Position numbers and translations under genes: made by a program. Below, in pieces: positions 50,237-60,776 of a DNA stretch of 64,000 nt. Position 1 is the first letter of the stretch, and each line of letters opens with the position of its first letter. Source of the stretch: Arenimonas sp049195245 (lineage in GTDB: Bacteria > Pseudomonadota > Gammaproteobacteria > Xanthomonadales > Xanthomonadaceae); assembly GCF_049195245.1 (NCBI RefSeq), contig NZ_JBMIRR010000027.1, positions 1,240,001 through 1,304,000 of the forward strand, read 5' to 3'. Under the pieces are notes generated by a model. The model searched no databases. It saw only the letters and a list, made by a program, of their open reading frames with translations, and had not been told where the DNA came from.

Positions 50237-52234
50237 CTAGTTTGCCCGTTCGCCGCCCAGGTGTGTGGCCAGGAAGGCGAGCAGGCGGGTGTAGTGGGCG
50301 CGCCGGTTGTCTTCGGCGAAGAAGCCGTGGCCCTCGGTGGAAACGTACAGGGTTTCGACCGGCGTTCCGGCCGCCTTCAGCGCGCGCTCCATCGCCCTGG
50401 TGTGTGCGATCGGGGCGATGCGGTCGCGTCCGCCGGCCACCAGCAGCACGGGCGCACGGATGCGGGCGGCCACCGTGGTGGCGGATGCCTCGCGCAAGGC
50501 CTCGCCCTCGCCTACCCATTCCGAGAGCCAGAGCTTGCTCGAGGCGCCGCGCCGCGCGTCATCGTCGACCATGCGCTGCAGGTCGTAGACGCCGACATAG
50601 CCGACGCCGCAGCGGTAGAGCCCGGGTTCGCGCGCCAGGCCCATCATGCTGGCGTAGGCGCCGTAGCTGGCACCGTAAAGGCAGATGCGGGCCGGATCGG
50701 CATGGCCCTGTGCGATCGCCCAGCGGGTGGCGTCGGTGACGTCGTCCTGCATGCGGCCTCCCCATTGGCGGGCACCGGCCTGCAGGAAGGCGCGACCTCG
50801 GTTGCCCGAACCGCGGAAATTCACCTGCAGCACCGCATAACCGGCCTGGGCCAGCAGTTGCGCTTCGTTGTCGAACTCCAGGGCATCGAACTCACCGAAG
50901 GGACCGCCATGCGGCATCACCACCATCGCCTTCGGCCCCGGCGCTCCCTTCGCGCGGGTCAGAAGGCCATGCAGCACGAGGCCGTCGCGCGCCTCGATGA
51001 GTACCGGTTCGACCGGAGCGGTGGCCGCGGGATGAAGCCACTCGCGTCGGCTCAGCACGCGGTTGGCCTTCTTGGCAACGGTGTCGAACAGGAAAAAATC
51101 GCCCGGGTTGCGCGCCGACCAGTTCAGCAACAGGGCCAGGCGGCCATCGTCGGTGCTGGAGATCACGTGCACGGGATCGCCCCCGAAGCCCTTTTCCAGG
51201 CTGCGTTGCAGCAGGGCTGCCGGGGATTTTTCGTCGAAGTAGGCAGTGCGCACTGAGGCGCCGCTATACATCACACCCAGGGGTGCCCGCGACCTGCCGG
51301 TATCGCGCACGATCCGGTAAGGGTCGAGCTCCTCGTCGCGCAACACGGGCCGGCGCTCGCCGGTGCGGGTGTCGAAGGCAACCACCGAATTGGGTCCCTG
51401 GGCATGCTCGACTTCGAGGTACGCGACCTGGTCGTCCGTGGCGAAGCCCAGGGGAAACTCGCGCACCCGGCTGCTGGACTCGTCGTTGACCAGCGTCCAC
51501 TCGGCGTCGTTGTCGGCGCGATGGTAGAGCTTGCTGATGTTGTCGGCAGCCGCGCCCACGGCGAAGCGCACCCGGCCCGCATTGTCGGTGCCGAAGCTGG
51601 CGCGCGGTACCGGGCCTTCGGCAACGGGACTGCGCCTGCCGCTGCGAAGGTTCATCTTCTGGACCTTGGTGCGTGGCAGGGTCTCGTACGGCCACACCTC
51701 GATCAGCACGTGCTGGGGGTCGTCGGGAAGACGGTGCAACAGATGGGCCGCCACATCGCGCGGGCGGTTCAACTGGACCACGCCCACATGCGGCCTGGGA
51801 TCATCGCCCGCGCGGAAACCCACCAGCGTTTTCGCTTCGCCATCCACGGCCGCGACGCCGTAGAGCTCGCCGGTGGGCACGGGGGTTTCCAGTGCACCGA
51901 ACTTCTCGGCGATGGACACCAGCAGGTAGTCGTCGCTGACCCAGTCGAAATCGGTGACGTGGCTGTTCGGACCCAGGTTGAAGACTCCGGTGGCCGCCAT
52001 GTCGCTGCGGCGGATCACCACCAGCGAGGTGGCGTTCTCCTGGGCCACGGTGGTCGCGTAGTAGGTGCCGGCGGGGGACAGCGCCAGGTCGTCGTAGGCG
52101 TTGGGCCGCAGGTGCGAAGACAGGTCGATGCCGGCGTTAGCCGGGCCCGCCAGTGCTGCCGCCGCAAGTAGGGCACCGGCGAGAACTACGGCTTTGACGC
52201 CTGCGCAGACGCCGGCCTGTCCCAACAGCCTCAT
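50237..52234 (-). CDS. S9-family prolyl-oligopeptidase-like serine peptidase (1)
   Basis: This 665-residue exported protein has a signal peptide (AALAGPANA), a seven-bladed beta-propeller-like N-terminal part (WVSDDYLLVSI and repeated strands) and a C-terminal alpha/beta hydrolase domain with Ser523 in LYGASYGAYAS. Asp and His of the triad follow in VAGGRDRIAP and STEGHGFF. It cleaves peptides, likely after proline or similar residues. It is paralogous to the S9 peptidase just upstream on the strand and overlaps its stop by 4 bp, so the two are co-translated. Confidence 0.9.
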   Translation of the reverse strand: MRLLGQAGVCAGVKAVVLAGALLAAAALAGPANAGIDLSSHLRPNAYDDLALSPAGTYYATTVAQENATSLVVIRRSDMAATGVFNLGPNSHVTDFDWVSDDYLLVSIAEKFGALETPVPTGELYGVAAVDGEAKTLVGFRAGDDPRPHVGVVQLNRPRDVAAHLLHRLPDDPQHVLIEVWPYETLPRTKVQKMNLRSGRRSPVAEGPVPRASFGTDNAGRVRFAVGAAADNISKLYHRADNDAEWTLVNDESSSRVREFPLGFATDDQVAYLEVEHAQGPNSVVAFDTRTGERRPVLRDEELDPYRIVRDTGRSRAPLGVMYSGASVRTAYFDEKSPAALLQRSLEKGFGGDPVHVISSTDDGRLALLLNWSARNPGDFFLFDTVAKKANRVLSRREWLHPAATAPVEPVLIEARDGLVLHGLLTRAKGAPGPKAMVVMPHGGPFGEFDALEFDNEAQLLAQAGYAVLQVNFRGSGNRGRAFLQAGARQWGGRMQDDVTDATRWAIAQGHADPARICLYGASYGAYASMMGLAREPGLYRCGVGYVGVYDLQRMVDDDARRGASSKLWLSEWVGEGEALREASATTVAARIRAPVLLVAGGRDRIAPIAHTRAMERALKAAGTPVETLYVSTEGHGFFAEDNRRAHYTRLLAFLATHLGGERAN

Positions 52235-54198
52235 GGCGCCTTCGCCTTGGCACCTCCAAGATGGCGCGAGAGGAAGTCGAGCAGTCGCGTGTAGTACTCG
52301 GTGCGGTGTTCGGGCGTGTAGAAGCCGTGGCCTTCAGTCTTGTAGTAGAGCGTTTCCACCTGCACGCCAGCGCGCTGCAGCGCCTTCTCCATGCGCTCGG
52401 TGTGCTCGATCGGCGCGATGCTGTCTTCGCCGCCGGCGGCCATGAACACCGGCGCCTTCACCTTGGCAGCCAGGGTGATGGCGGAGTTGGCCTGCAGCGT
52501 ATTGATGGGACCGACCCAGTCGTTCATCCAGGTCTTCGCCGAGTCGCTGTCGCGGCTGTCCTGCTGGTGCATCATCGGCAGGTCGTACACGCCGACATAG
52601 CCGGCGGCACAGCGGTAAAGCTCGGGTTCGCGCGCCGCGCCCACCAGGGCCGCATAGGCGCCGTAGCTGGCGCCATAGATGCAGATGCGCGACGGATCGG
52701 CGATGCCCTGGGCGATGGCCCACCGCGTGGCATCGGTCACGTCGTCCTGCATGGCGCCGCCCCACTGGCGCGCGCCGGCCTGGTTGAAGGCCCGACCGTA
52801 GTTGCCGGAACCGCGGAAGTTGATCTTCAGCACCGCATAGCCCGCCTGTGCCAGCATCTGGGCCTCGTCGTCGAACTGCCAGGTGTCGAAGATTCCGAAC
52901 GGGCCGCCGTGCGGAAGCACCACCATCGGCAGCTTGCCGGTGGCGCCACGGGGCCGCGTCAGGTAGCCATGCAGGGCCAGGCCGTCGCGGGACTTCAGCG
53001 TGACCGGCTCGGCCTGGGCCATCTGCTCGGGGTCGAACCAGTCGCGACGGCTGATGACGTGCTCGGCTTTCAGTGCTTCGCGGTCAAACACGTAGAAATC
53101 GCCCGGATTGCCGTCGGTGTAGGTCTGCACCAGCGACAGCTTGCCGTCGCGGGTGGTGGACGTGATCAGCACGGCCTGGCCGGCGAAGGCCTTCTCCAGC
53201 GTGCGGTAAAGCCGCGCATCGGCGGACGCGTTGTCGAAAAATTCGGTACGCGGCTTCCCGTCCATGAACACGGCGCCCACCGGCGCGCGACCCGCGCCCG
53301 TCTGCCGGATCACCAGCCACGGATCCACGCTGTCGTCGCTGAGCACGGTCTTGCGCTCGCCGCTGGCGACGTCATAGGCCACGATCAGGTCCGGACCCTG
53401 CCGCTGGTCGGACCGCAGGTAGGCGATGCGATCGTCGGGCGAAAAACCGATCACGCTGTCGACGCGGCCGGTCTTGAGCTCGTCGTTGATCAGCTCCCAC
53501 TCGGTGTCGGCGTCCTTGCGGTAGTACAGCTTGCTGGCGTTGTCCGAACCGGCGCCCCGGGCAAAGCGAACCACGCCATGGTTGTCGGTGGCGAAGACGG
53601 CACGCTGCACCGGCACCCGGGCGGCCGTGGTCCGGCGGCCCGTGTAGACGTCCAGCCGCTCGGCGCGGGTGTAGGGCTCGGCACTGAACGGCGAGATCGA
53701 GACGATGACGTGCTTGTCCTCGTTGGGCAGATCGTCCACCAGCTCCGCAAACACGTTCTCGGCCTCCTTGGGCCGGATGCGGGTGCCGGCACCGGCGTTC
53801 TCGACGCGGAAGCCCACCAGGTTCTCCGCCCGCGAACCGTCCACGTTGACCGCGAACAGTTCACCGGTGAGCACGGGCTTGTCGAGCTGGCCGAAACTTT
53901 GCGACGGGCTGATCAGCACGCGGTCGTTGCTGACCCAGTTGAATTCCTCGATGTGGGTGTCCTTGCCCAGGGCGAAGGAGGCCGTCTTCTTGCCATCGGA
54001 ACGCTGCAGGATGACCAGGCCGGTCCGGTCCTCCATGGGCACGGTGGCGGCGAGGTATTCGCCGGTGGGCGAGATCTTGATGTCGCGGAAGACGTCGCGC
54101 TTGACGAAGGCCGCCACATCCACGCCGGCGGCGCGTGCAGGCGGGGCGGTGAGCGTCGCGTTAAAGGCCAAGGCGAGAATCAGAAGGGAGGTGCGCAT
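52231..54198 (-). CDS. S9-family prolyl-oligopeptidase-like serine peptidase (2)
   Basis: This 655-residue paralogue of the downstream neighbour has a signal peptide (TAPPARAAG), a propeller-like N-terminal part (WVSNDRVLISPSQSF) and a hydrolase domain with Ser511 in IYGASYGAYAA and the triad Asp/His in AAGGEDSIAP and KTEGHGFY. The chosen start MRTSLLILALAF has GGGGA 5 nt upstream; a longer frame has no such site. It is the first of a two-gene unit and precedes the second by a 4-bp overlap. They have clearly diverged, so substrate division is likely. Confidence 0.9.
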   Translation of the reverse strand: MRTSLLILALAFNATLTAPPARAAGVDVAAFVKRDVFRDIKISPTGEYLAATVPMEDRTGLVILQRSDGKKTASFALGKDTHIEEFNWVSNDRVLISPSQSFGQLDKPVLTGELFAVNVDGSRAENLVGFRVENAGAGTRIRPKEAENVFAELVDDLPNEDKHVIVSISPFSAEPYTRAERLDVYTGRRTTAARVPVQRAVFATDNHGVVRFARGAGSDNASKLYYRKDADTEWELINDELKTGRVDSVIGFSPDDRIAYLRSDQRQGPDLIVAYDVASGERKTVLSDDSVDPWLVIRQTGAGRAPVGAVFMDGKPRTEFFDNASADARLYRTLEKAFAGQAVLITSTTRDGKLSLVQTYTDGNPGDFYVFDREALKAEHVISRRDWFDPEQMAQAEPVTLKSRDGLALHGYLTRPRGATGKLPMVVLPHGGPFGIFDTWQFDDEAQMLAQAGYAVLKINFRGSGNYGRAFNQAGARQWGGAMQDDVTDATRWAIAQGIADPSRICIYGASYGAYAALVGAAREPELYRCAAGYVGVYDLPMMHQQDSRDSDSAKTWMNDWVGPINTLQANSAITLAAKVKAPVFMAAGGEDSIAPIEHTERMEKALQRAGVQVETLYYKTEGHGFYTPEHRTEYYTRLLDFLSRHLGGAKAKAP

Positions 54199-54290
54199 GG
54201 ATTCCCCGAAATGTGGGCCAGGTGGATTTCCAGCGCCTAGTATTCCTGCACCGCCCCTGCCCGTCGATCCTGTAGCGACGTCGACATCGA

Positions 54291-54321
54291 AAATGGTGGC
54301 CCGCGTCACGGATCGCGGGCC
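54291..54321 (-). terminator. Terminator of dapD
   Basis: An 8-bp perfect stem (54298-54305 with 54314-54321) and an 8-nt loop begin 6 bp after the dapD stop on the minus strand and are followed by ACCATTTTCG. It closes the map-glnD-dapD unit. Confidence 0.65.
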
Positions 54322-54327
54322 GCGTTC

Positions 54328-55150
<823 letters not shown>

Positions 55151-55176
<26 letters not shown>

Positions 55177-57805
55177 GCTCCATGTCTCCATCGACGCAGG
55201 CCACGATGGCCTGGCTCAGCTTGTCCAACAGGGCCTGGTCCTCGATGGCGCGGTCGCGCTCGTCGGTGAGCAGGAAAAAATCCTCGACCTTCTCGCCGAA
55301 GGTGGCGATGCGGGCATCGTGAACGCGCAGCCGGTGCTGGCGCAGCACCTGGGCCACGCCGGCCAGCAGCCCGGGCTGGTCGGTGCAGACCAGGCTCATG
55401 CGGGTGCGGCTGCCGTCGGGCAGGTGGTCGAAGGTGACGCGCGCGGGCACGCGGAAATGCCGCAGCTGGCGCGGCGCCGCGCGGCGGGCCGGGCGCACGC
55501 GCGCCGGGTCGCGCAGGGCGGCCAGCAGCGCGGCTTCCACCGCGGCCGGGTCGGGGGCCTGGCCCTGCGGCGCGACCAGCTGGAAACTGTCGAGCGCGTG
55601 GCCGTCGGCCGACCCCAGCACGCGCGCATCGAGCACGTTCAGGCCCAGCCGGTCGAGCGTGGCGACCAGGGCCGCGAACAGGCCGTCGCGGTCGGGCGTG
55701 CGCACGAACACCTCCAGCCCGTCCTGCTGCAGGTGCGGTCGCACCAGCACCTGGGTGTCGCCGCCGCGGGACTCGGCGATGCCGCGCGTCTGCCAGGCGA
55801 TCTGTTCGGGCCGGTAGCGCAGGAAGCCGACGTCGGGATAGCTCTTCCAGATGGCTTCCACCTCGGCCTGGTCCAGGCCCTCGCCCAGCAGCCGCTCCAT
55901 CGCCACCGCGCGGGTCTCGGCCATGATCTCGTTGGCGTGCACCGGGTTTTCCAGGCCACGCCGCAGCGCGAAACGCGTGGCCGAATACAGGTCGGCCAGC
56001 AGGCGGTCCTTCCAGGCATTCCACAGCTTGGGGCTGGTGCCGGCGATGTCGGCGCAGGTGAGCAGGTACAGGTAGTCCAGGTGTTCGCGGTCGGCCACCT
56101 TGTTGGCGAAGCGCGCGACGACGTCCGGGTCGGAGATGTCCTGGCGCTGCGCGGTCACCGACATCAGCAGGTGCTGTTCGACCAGCCAGGCCAGCAGGTC
56201 GGCGTCGGCGGCGGGCATCGCGTGCACCTGCGCGAACTCGCGCGCATCCACCGCGCCCAGCTCGGAATGGTCGCCGCCGCGGCCCTTCGCGATGTCATGG
56301 AACAGCCCGGCCAGCAGCAGCAGGTGCGGCTTGCGCAGGCGCGGCAGCACCTCGTGCGCGATCGCGAAGCGCTCGTCCACCCGGCGCGCGAAGCCATCCA
56401 TGTGCGCCAGCACGGTCAGCGTGTGCTGGTCGACGGTGTAGACATGGAACAGGTCGTACTGCATGCGCCCCGACACCTTGCCGAAGGCCGGCAGGTAGCG
56501 CGCCAGCACGCCCATGCGCGCCATGCGGGTGAGCGTGGCCACCGCGCGGCGCGATTCGAGCAGCTGCATGAAGCGCTGGCGCACCTCGGGCGGCTGCTCG
56601 GTGCACGGCGCGATCGCCTGCAGCGACTCACCCAGCGCGCGCGCGGTTTCCGAATGCAGGCCGCGGGCCTCGGGCAATCCGTCCCAGACCGCGAACAGTT
56701 CCAGCATCGGCGCCAGGCCTTCGCGCAGTCGCTCGGGCCGGGTCATCGCCAGGTAGCCGTGGCGCAGCTCGTAGCCCTCGCCCGCCGGCACCGGCGGCTC
56801 GTCGCCCGAGAGCTGTTCCTCGAATCGCTGCAGCAGCCGGTCGTTGATGCGCATCACGGTGGCGGCGCTGCGGAAGAAGCCCTGCATCATCTGCTCCACC
56901 GCCAGGTTGTCGCGGTGTTCGTCCTTCAGGCCCAGCATGGCCGCCAGCGACTTCTGGTGGTCGAAGCCCAGGCGCTCCTCGCGCCGCGGCGCCAGCAGGT
57001 GCAGGCCGAAGCGCAGGCGGGCCAGCTGGCGCCATTCGCGCTCGAGGCTGGCGCATTCGTCTTCGCCCAGCAGGCCCAGCGGCGTCAGTGCACGCAGGCC
57101 CGGCACGCCGTACAGGCGCATGCCCATCCAGGTGACGGTCTGCAGGTCACGCAGTCCCCCGGGACCTTCCTTGATGTTGGGCTCGAGGTTGTGGGCGGTG
57201 TCGTGGAAGCGGGCGTGGCGCTGGCGCTGCTCCTCGCGCTTGGCGTGGAAATAGTCCGCCGGCGGCCAGATCGCCGGCGGCGCCAGGGCGCTGGCTAGGC
57301 GGCCGGGCGCCCCGGGTTCGCCCGACAGCAGGCGGCATTCCATCAGCGCGGTCAGCACCGTGATGTCCTCGCGCGCCGCATCCACGCACTGCGCCAGCGA
57401 GCGCACCGCCTGGCTGGTGGCCAGGCCGGCGTCCCACAGCAGCGAGAAGAAGTGGCCGATCGCGGTTTCGTGCGCCTGCTGGGCGGCGGGTTCGGCCAGC
57501 ACCAGCAGGTCGATGTCCGACTGCGGATACAGCTCGGCGCGGCCGTAGCCGCCGGTGGCCAGCAGGTGCAGGGCCGCCTGCGCCGGCAGGCAGCGGGTCC
57601 AGGCCGACAGCACCACGGCATCGCTGGCTTCGGTGCACAGCGACACCAGCCGGTCGATGGCCTCGCCGGCCTCGAAGCGGCGGCGCAGCTCGAGCCGGCG
57701 CGCGGCCAGCCCGGCCTTGGCGGCCTCGCGCCAGGTGGCGTCGTCGCCGGCCGCGGCGAGGGCGGCCACCAGGGTCGGGGAAACGGGCGTGGGCACGGCG
57801 CTCAT
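55151..57805 (-). CDS. glnD: PII uridylyltransferase/uridylyl-removing enzyme
   Basis: This 884-residue nitrogen sensor uridylylates or deuridylylates PII according to glutamine. A nucleotidyltransferase domain has GGYGRAELYPQSDIDLL (residues 85-101, metal Asp97 and Asp99), an HD hydrolase domain has HD at 503-504 (LFHDIAKGRGGDHSELG), and two C-terminal ACT domains bind glutamine. All catalytic residues are present. It overlaps dapD by 26 bp and lies 13 bp after map. glnD in a map-glnD-dapD order is widespread in gammaproteobacteria. Confidence 0.96.
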
Positions 57806-57818
57806 GGGCCGGCCCCGG

Positions 57819-58595
57819 TCACAGGTCGTTGTCGTCGCCGGGGAGGCGGGTGAGGATCTCGACGCCATCGTCGGTGACCGCCACCGTGTGCTCCCACTGG
57901 GCCGACAGCGACTTGTCCTTGGTCACGACGGTCCAGCCGTCGTTGAGCAGCTTCGTATGGCGGCTGCCTTCGTTGATCATCGGCTCGATGGTGAAGGTCA
58001 TGCCCTTCTGCAGCACCACGCCCGACTGCGGCTGGCCGTAGTGCAGCACCTGCGGGTCCTCGTGGTAGATGCGGCCGATGCCGTGGCCGCAGTACTCGCG
58101 CACCACGCTGAAGCGCTCGGCTTCGGCGTACTTCTGGATGGCGTGGCCGATGTCGCCCAGGGTAATCCCCGGCTTGACGATGCGGATGGCGCGAAACATG
58201 GCCTCGCGGGTCACCTCGACCAGGCGGCGGGCCTTGATGCTGGGCTCGCCGACGAAATACATGCGGCTGGTGTCGCCGTGCCAGCCGTCCTTGATGACGG
58301 TGACGTCGATGTTGACGATGTCCCCGTCCTTGAGGATCTTGGCCTCGCTGGGGATGCCGTGGCAGATGACGTTGTTGACCGAGGTGCAGATGGTGGCCGG
58401 GAAGCCCTTGTAGCCCACGTTGGCCGGGATGGCCTTCTGCACGTCCACGATGTGGTCGTGGCAGATCCGGTCCAGCTCGGCGGTGCTGACGCCCGGCTTC
58501 ACGTGCGGGGCCACGACCTGCAGCACCTCGGCGGCCAGGCGGCCGGCCACGCGCATGCGTTCGATGTCTTCGGGGGACTTCAGGGTGATCCTCAT
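57819..58595 (-). CDS. map: Methionine aminopeptidase, type I
   Basis: This 258-residue co-translational enzyme removes initiator Met. The metal ligands Asp97, Asp108, His171, Glu204 and Glu235 and the substrate His79 are in place. It starts the minus-strand map-glnD-dapD unit, divergent from rpsB. A GATAAT hexamer (58603-58608, minus strand) ends 8 bp before the ATG, so the mRNA could be leaderless or nearly so; no Shine-Dalgarno sequence is well placed. Confidence 0.97.
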   Translation of the reverse strand: MRITLKSPEDIERMRVAGRLAAEVLQVVAPHVKPGVSTAELDRICHDHIVDVQKAIPANVGYKGFPATICTSVNNVICHGIPSEAKILKDGDIVNIDVTVIKDGWHGDTSRMYFVGEPSIKARRLVEVTREAMFRAIRIVKPGITLGDIGHAIQKYAEAERFSVVREYCGHGIGRIYHEDPQVLHYGQPQSGVVLQKGMTFTIEPMINEGSRHTKLLNDGWTVVTKDKSLSAQWEHTVAVTDDGVEILTRLPGDDNDL

Positions 58596-58614
58596 GCCCG
58601 GGATTATCCCTCAG

Positions 58615-58644
58615 TTGCGGCCGATTCGGCCAGCGGGCTATAAT
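58615..58644 (+). promoter_or_regulatory. rpsB promoter, consensus-like
   Basis: TTGCGG (58615-58620) and TATAAT (58639-58644) are separated by 18 bp. The -10 is a perfect consensus. Transcription should begin near 58651, giving an rpsB leader of about 220 nt. Confidence 0.8.
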
Positions 58645-58650
58645 CCCGCG

Positions 58651-58869
58651 GCTTGATTCCCGCCAGACCCCTACCCGGGCCTGCCGGGGGGCCAAGTCCG
58701 CCCACGCCGGGCGTCACCGGTGAATTCACACACCTGGCACTACCCCGCCCCGGGGTGCCCGAGGGTCCGCAAGGTCCCGAAGGTTCGAGGCGGTGGCCAG
58801 GTGGAGGCCCAACCCCGGAGCTCCGAAGCCGCCAGCGTGCGGCCGGCTCCCTATTCAAGGAATACCCAG
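58651..58869 (+). promoter_or_regulatory. Long rpsB leader, candidate S2 autoregulatory RNA
   Basis: This is about 220 nt of GC-rich, hairpin-prone RNA before the rpsB ATG. AAGGA lies 8 nt upstream of it and pairable segments such as GGCGGU (from 58789) with GCCGCC lie close to it. In E. coli, ribosomal protein S2 represses rpsB-tsf through this region. I infer the same role but did not match a known consensus. Confidence 0.5.
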
Positions 58870-59721
58870 ATGACCCAGGTCACCATGCGCCAGATGCTGG
58901 AAGCCGGCGTTCACTTCGGCCACCAGACCCGCTACTGGAACCCCAAGATGGGCCCGTACATCTTCGGCGCCCGCGGCAAGATCCACATCATCAACCTCGA
59001 GAAGACGCTGCCGCTGTTCACGGACGCGATGAACTTCATCTCGGGCATCGCCCAGAAGCGCGGCACCATCCTGTTCGTCGGCACCAAGCGTTCGGCCCGC
59101 GAAGCCATCAAGGAAGAGGCCACCCGCTGCAACCAGCCCTACATGAGCATGCGCTGGCTGGGCGGCACCCTGACCAACTTCGCCACGGTGAAGAAGTCGG
59201 TGGCCCGCCTGAAGGAGCTCGAGGCCGCTGAAACCGACGGCACCTTCGAGAAGCTGGTCAAGCACGAAGTGCTGGGCCTGCGCCGCGAGCGCGAGAAGCT
59301 GTTCGCGTCCCTGGGCGGCATCAAGGACATGAACCGCCTGCCCGACGCGCTGTTCGTGATCGACATCGGCCACGAGAACATCGCCGTGCAGGAAGCCAAG
59401 AAGCTCGGCATCCCGGTCATCGCCGTGGTCGACACCAACTACGACCCCAACCTGGTGGACTACGCCATCCCGGGCAACGACGACGCCATCCGCGCGGTGC
59501 AGCTGTACGTGCACGCGGCCGCCGACGCCGTGCTGGAAGGCAAGGCCGCCTCGCCGCAGGCCCACGTGGCCGCCGACGAGTTCGTCGAGCTCGACGCCGA
59601 GGGCAACCCGGTCGCCAAGGCCGACACCAAGCCCGCCCCGCGCCGCGCCCCGCGCGACGACAAGCGTCCGGCCCGTCGTGGCCCGGGCGGTCCCGGCGGC
59701 GACAAGCGCGACGCCCGCTGA
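58870..59721 (+). CDS. rpsB: 30S ribosomal protein S2
   Basis: This 283-residue protein of the small subunit has the opening MTQVTMRQMLEAGVHFGHQTRYWNPKM and core RLPDALFVIDIGHENIAVQEAKKLGIPVIAVVDTN. The C-terminus extends beyond the E. coli length by an Arg/Pro/Gly-rich tail (residues about 250-283), common in this order. It is the first gene of rpsB-tsf with its own strong promoter and leader. Confidence 0.98.
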   Translation: MTQVTMRQMLEAGVHFGHQTRYWNPKMGPYIFGARGKIHIINLEKTLPLFTDAMNFISGIAQKRGTILFVGTKRSAREAIKEEATRCNQPYMSMRWLGGTLTNFATVKKSVARLKELEAAETDGTFEKLVKHEVLGLRREREKLFASLGGIKDMNRLPDALFVIDIGHENIAVQEAKKLGIPVIAVVDTNYDPNLVDYAIPGNDDAIRAVQLYVHAAADAVLEGKAASPQAHVAADEFVELDAEGNPVAKADTKPAPRRAPRDDKRPARRGPGGPGGDKRDAR

Positions 59722-59737
59722 GTCACCGCGGCGTCAT

Positions 59738-59798
59738 GCCGCGGCGCCAAGCTGCGCCGCGGCACATCTTCGAGCGTGATGCCTGCACGGCATCGCGC
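59738..59798 (+). promoter_or_regulatory. Twin hairpins between rpsB and tsf
   Basis: A perfect 10-bp stem (59738-59747 with 59754-59763, 6-nt loop) is followed by a second 10-bp stem with one G-U (59774-59783 with 59789-59798, 5-nt loop). Neither has a T-tract. They may reduce read-through or protect ends, setting the ratio of S2 to EF-Ts. Confidence 0.55.
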
Positions 59799-59822
59799 CA
59801 CTACCAATAGCTGGAGAAACTC

Positions 59823-60698
59823 ATGGAAATCACTGCTTCCCTGGTCAAGGACCTGCGCGAGCGTACCGGCGCCGGCATGATGGAGTGCAAGAAGGCCCTC
59901 GTCGAAAACAAGGGCGACATCGACGCGGCCGCCGAGTGGCTGCGCAAGTCGGGCCTGGCCAAGGCCGACAAGAAGGCCGACCGCGTTGCCGCCGAAGGCC
60001 GCATCGTGGCCGCCAGCGAAGGCGGCAAGGCCGTGCTGGTCGAAGTCAACTCCGAGACCGACTTCGTGGCCAAGGACGACAACTTCCTGGCCTTCACCAA
60101 CGCCGTCGCCCAGGCCGCCCTGGCTTCCGGCGCCGCCGATGCGGAAGCGCTGAAGTCCGCCAAGCTCGCCACCGGCGAGACCGTGGAAGAAGCCCGCGCC
60201 GCCGTCATCGCCAAGGTCGGCGAGAAGGTGGACGTGCGTCGCCTGGCCAAGGTCGACAGCGGCAACACGGTCGCTGCCTACATCCACGGCGGCCGCATCG
60301 GCGTGCTGGTCGAGCTCAAGGGCGGCGACGCCGAGCTGGCCCGCGGCATCGCCATGCACGTGGCGGCGATGAACCCGCCCTACAACAAGGCGGCCGACGT
60401 GCCGGCCGACTTCCTGGCCAAGGAAAAGGAAATCGAGCTGGCCAAGATGTCGGAGAAGGACAAGGCCAAGCCGGCCGAGATCCTCGAGAAGATCATCGGT
60501 GGCAAGGTCGCGAAGATCGTCAACGAGGTCACGCTGTACGGCCAGCCGTACGTGCTCAACACCGACCAGACGGTCGAGGCGGCGCTGAAGGCCGCGGGCG
60601 CGGACGTGGTGCAGTTCCAGCGCCTGGCCGTGGGCGAAGGCATCGAGAAGGTGGTCGAGGACTACGCGGCGGAAGTCGCGAAGGCCATGGCGGTCTGA
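59823..60698 (+). CDS. tsf: Elongation factor Ts
   Basis: This 291-residue guanine-nucleotide exchange factor for EF-Tu has the N-terminal UBA-like helices (SLVKDLRERTGAGMMECKKAL) and the TDFVAKDDNFLAF exchange motif. Length is normal. GGAG is 7 nt before the ATG. It is 101 bp after rpsB with two hairpins between and is closed by a strong terminator. Confidence 0.98.
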   Translation: MEITASLVKDLRERTGAGMMECKKALVENKGDIDAAAEWLRKSGLAKADKKADRVAAEGRIVAASEGGKAVLVEVNSETDFVAKDDNFLAFTNAVAQAALASGAADAEALKSAKLATGETVEEARAAVIAKVGEKVDVRRLAKVDSGNTVAAYIHGGRIGVLVELKGGDAELARGIAMHVAAMNPPYNKAADVPADFLAKEKEIELAKMSEKDKAKPAEILEKIIGGKVAKIVNEVTLYGQPYVLNTDQTVEAALKAAGADVVQFQRLAVGEGIEKVVEDYAAEVAKAMAV

Positions 60699-60721
60699 GT
60701 CGTCGCGCCACCCGTTGAATG

Positions 60722-60753
60722 AAAAGGCCGCGGAGCGATCCGCGGCCTTTTTT
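60722..60753. terminator. Bidirectional terminator between tsf and autotransporter
   Basis: A perfect 9-bp stem (60726-60734 with 60739-60747), loop GCGA, has six T's after it on the plus strand and four A's before it, so it can work in both directions for the convergent tsf and autotransporter genes. Confidence 0.9.
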
Positions 60754-60776
60754 CTTGCCGGCGCTTTTGGCTTGGG

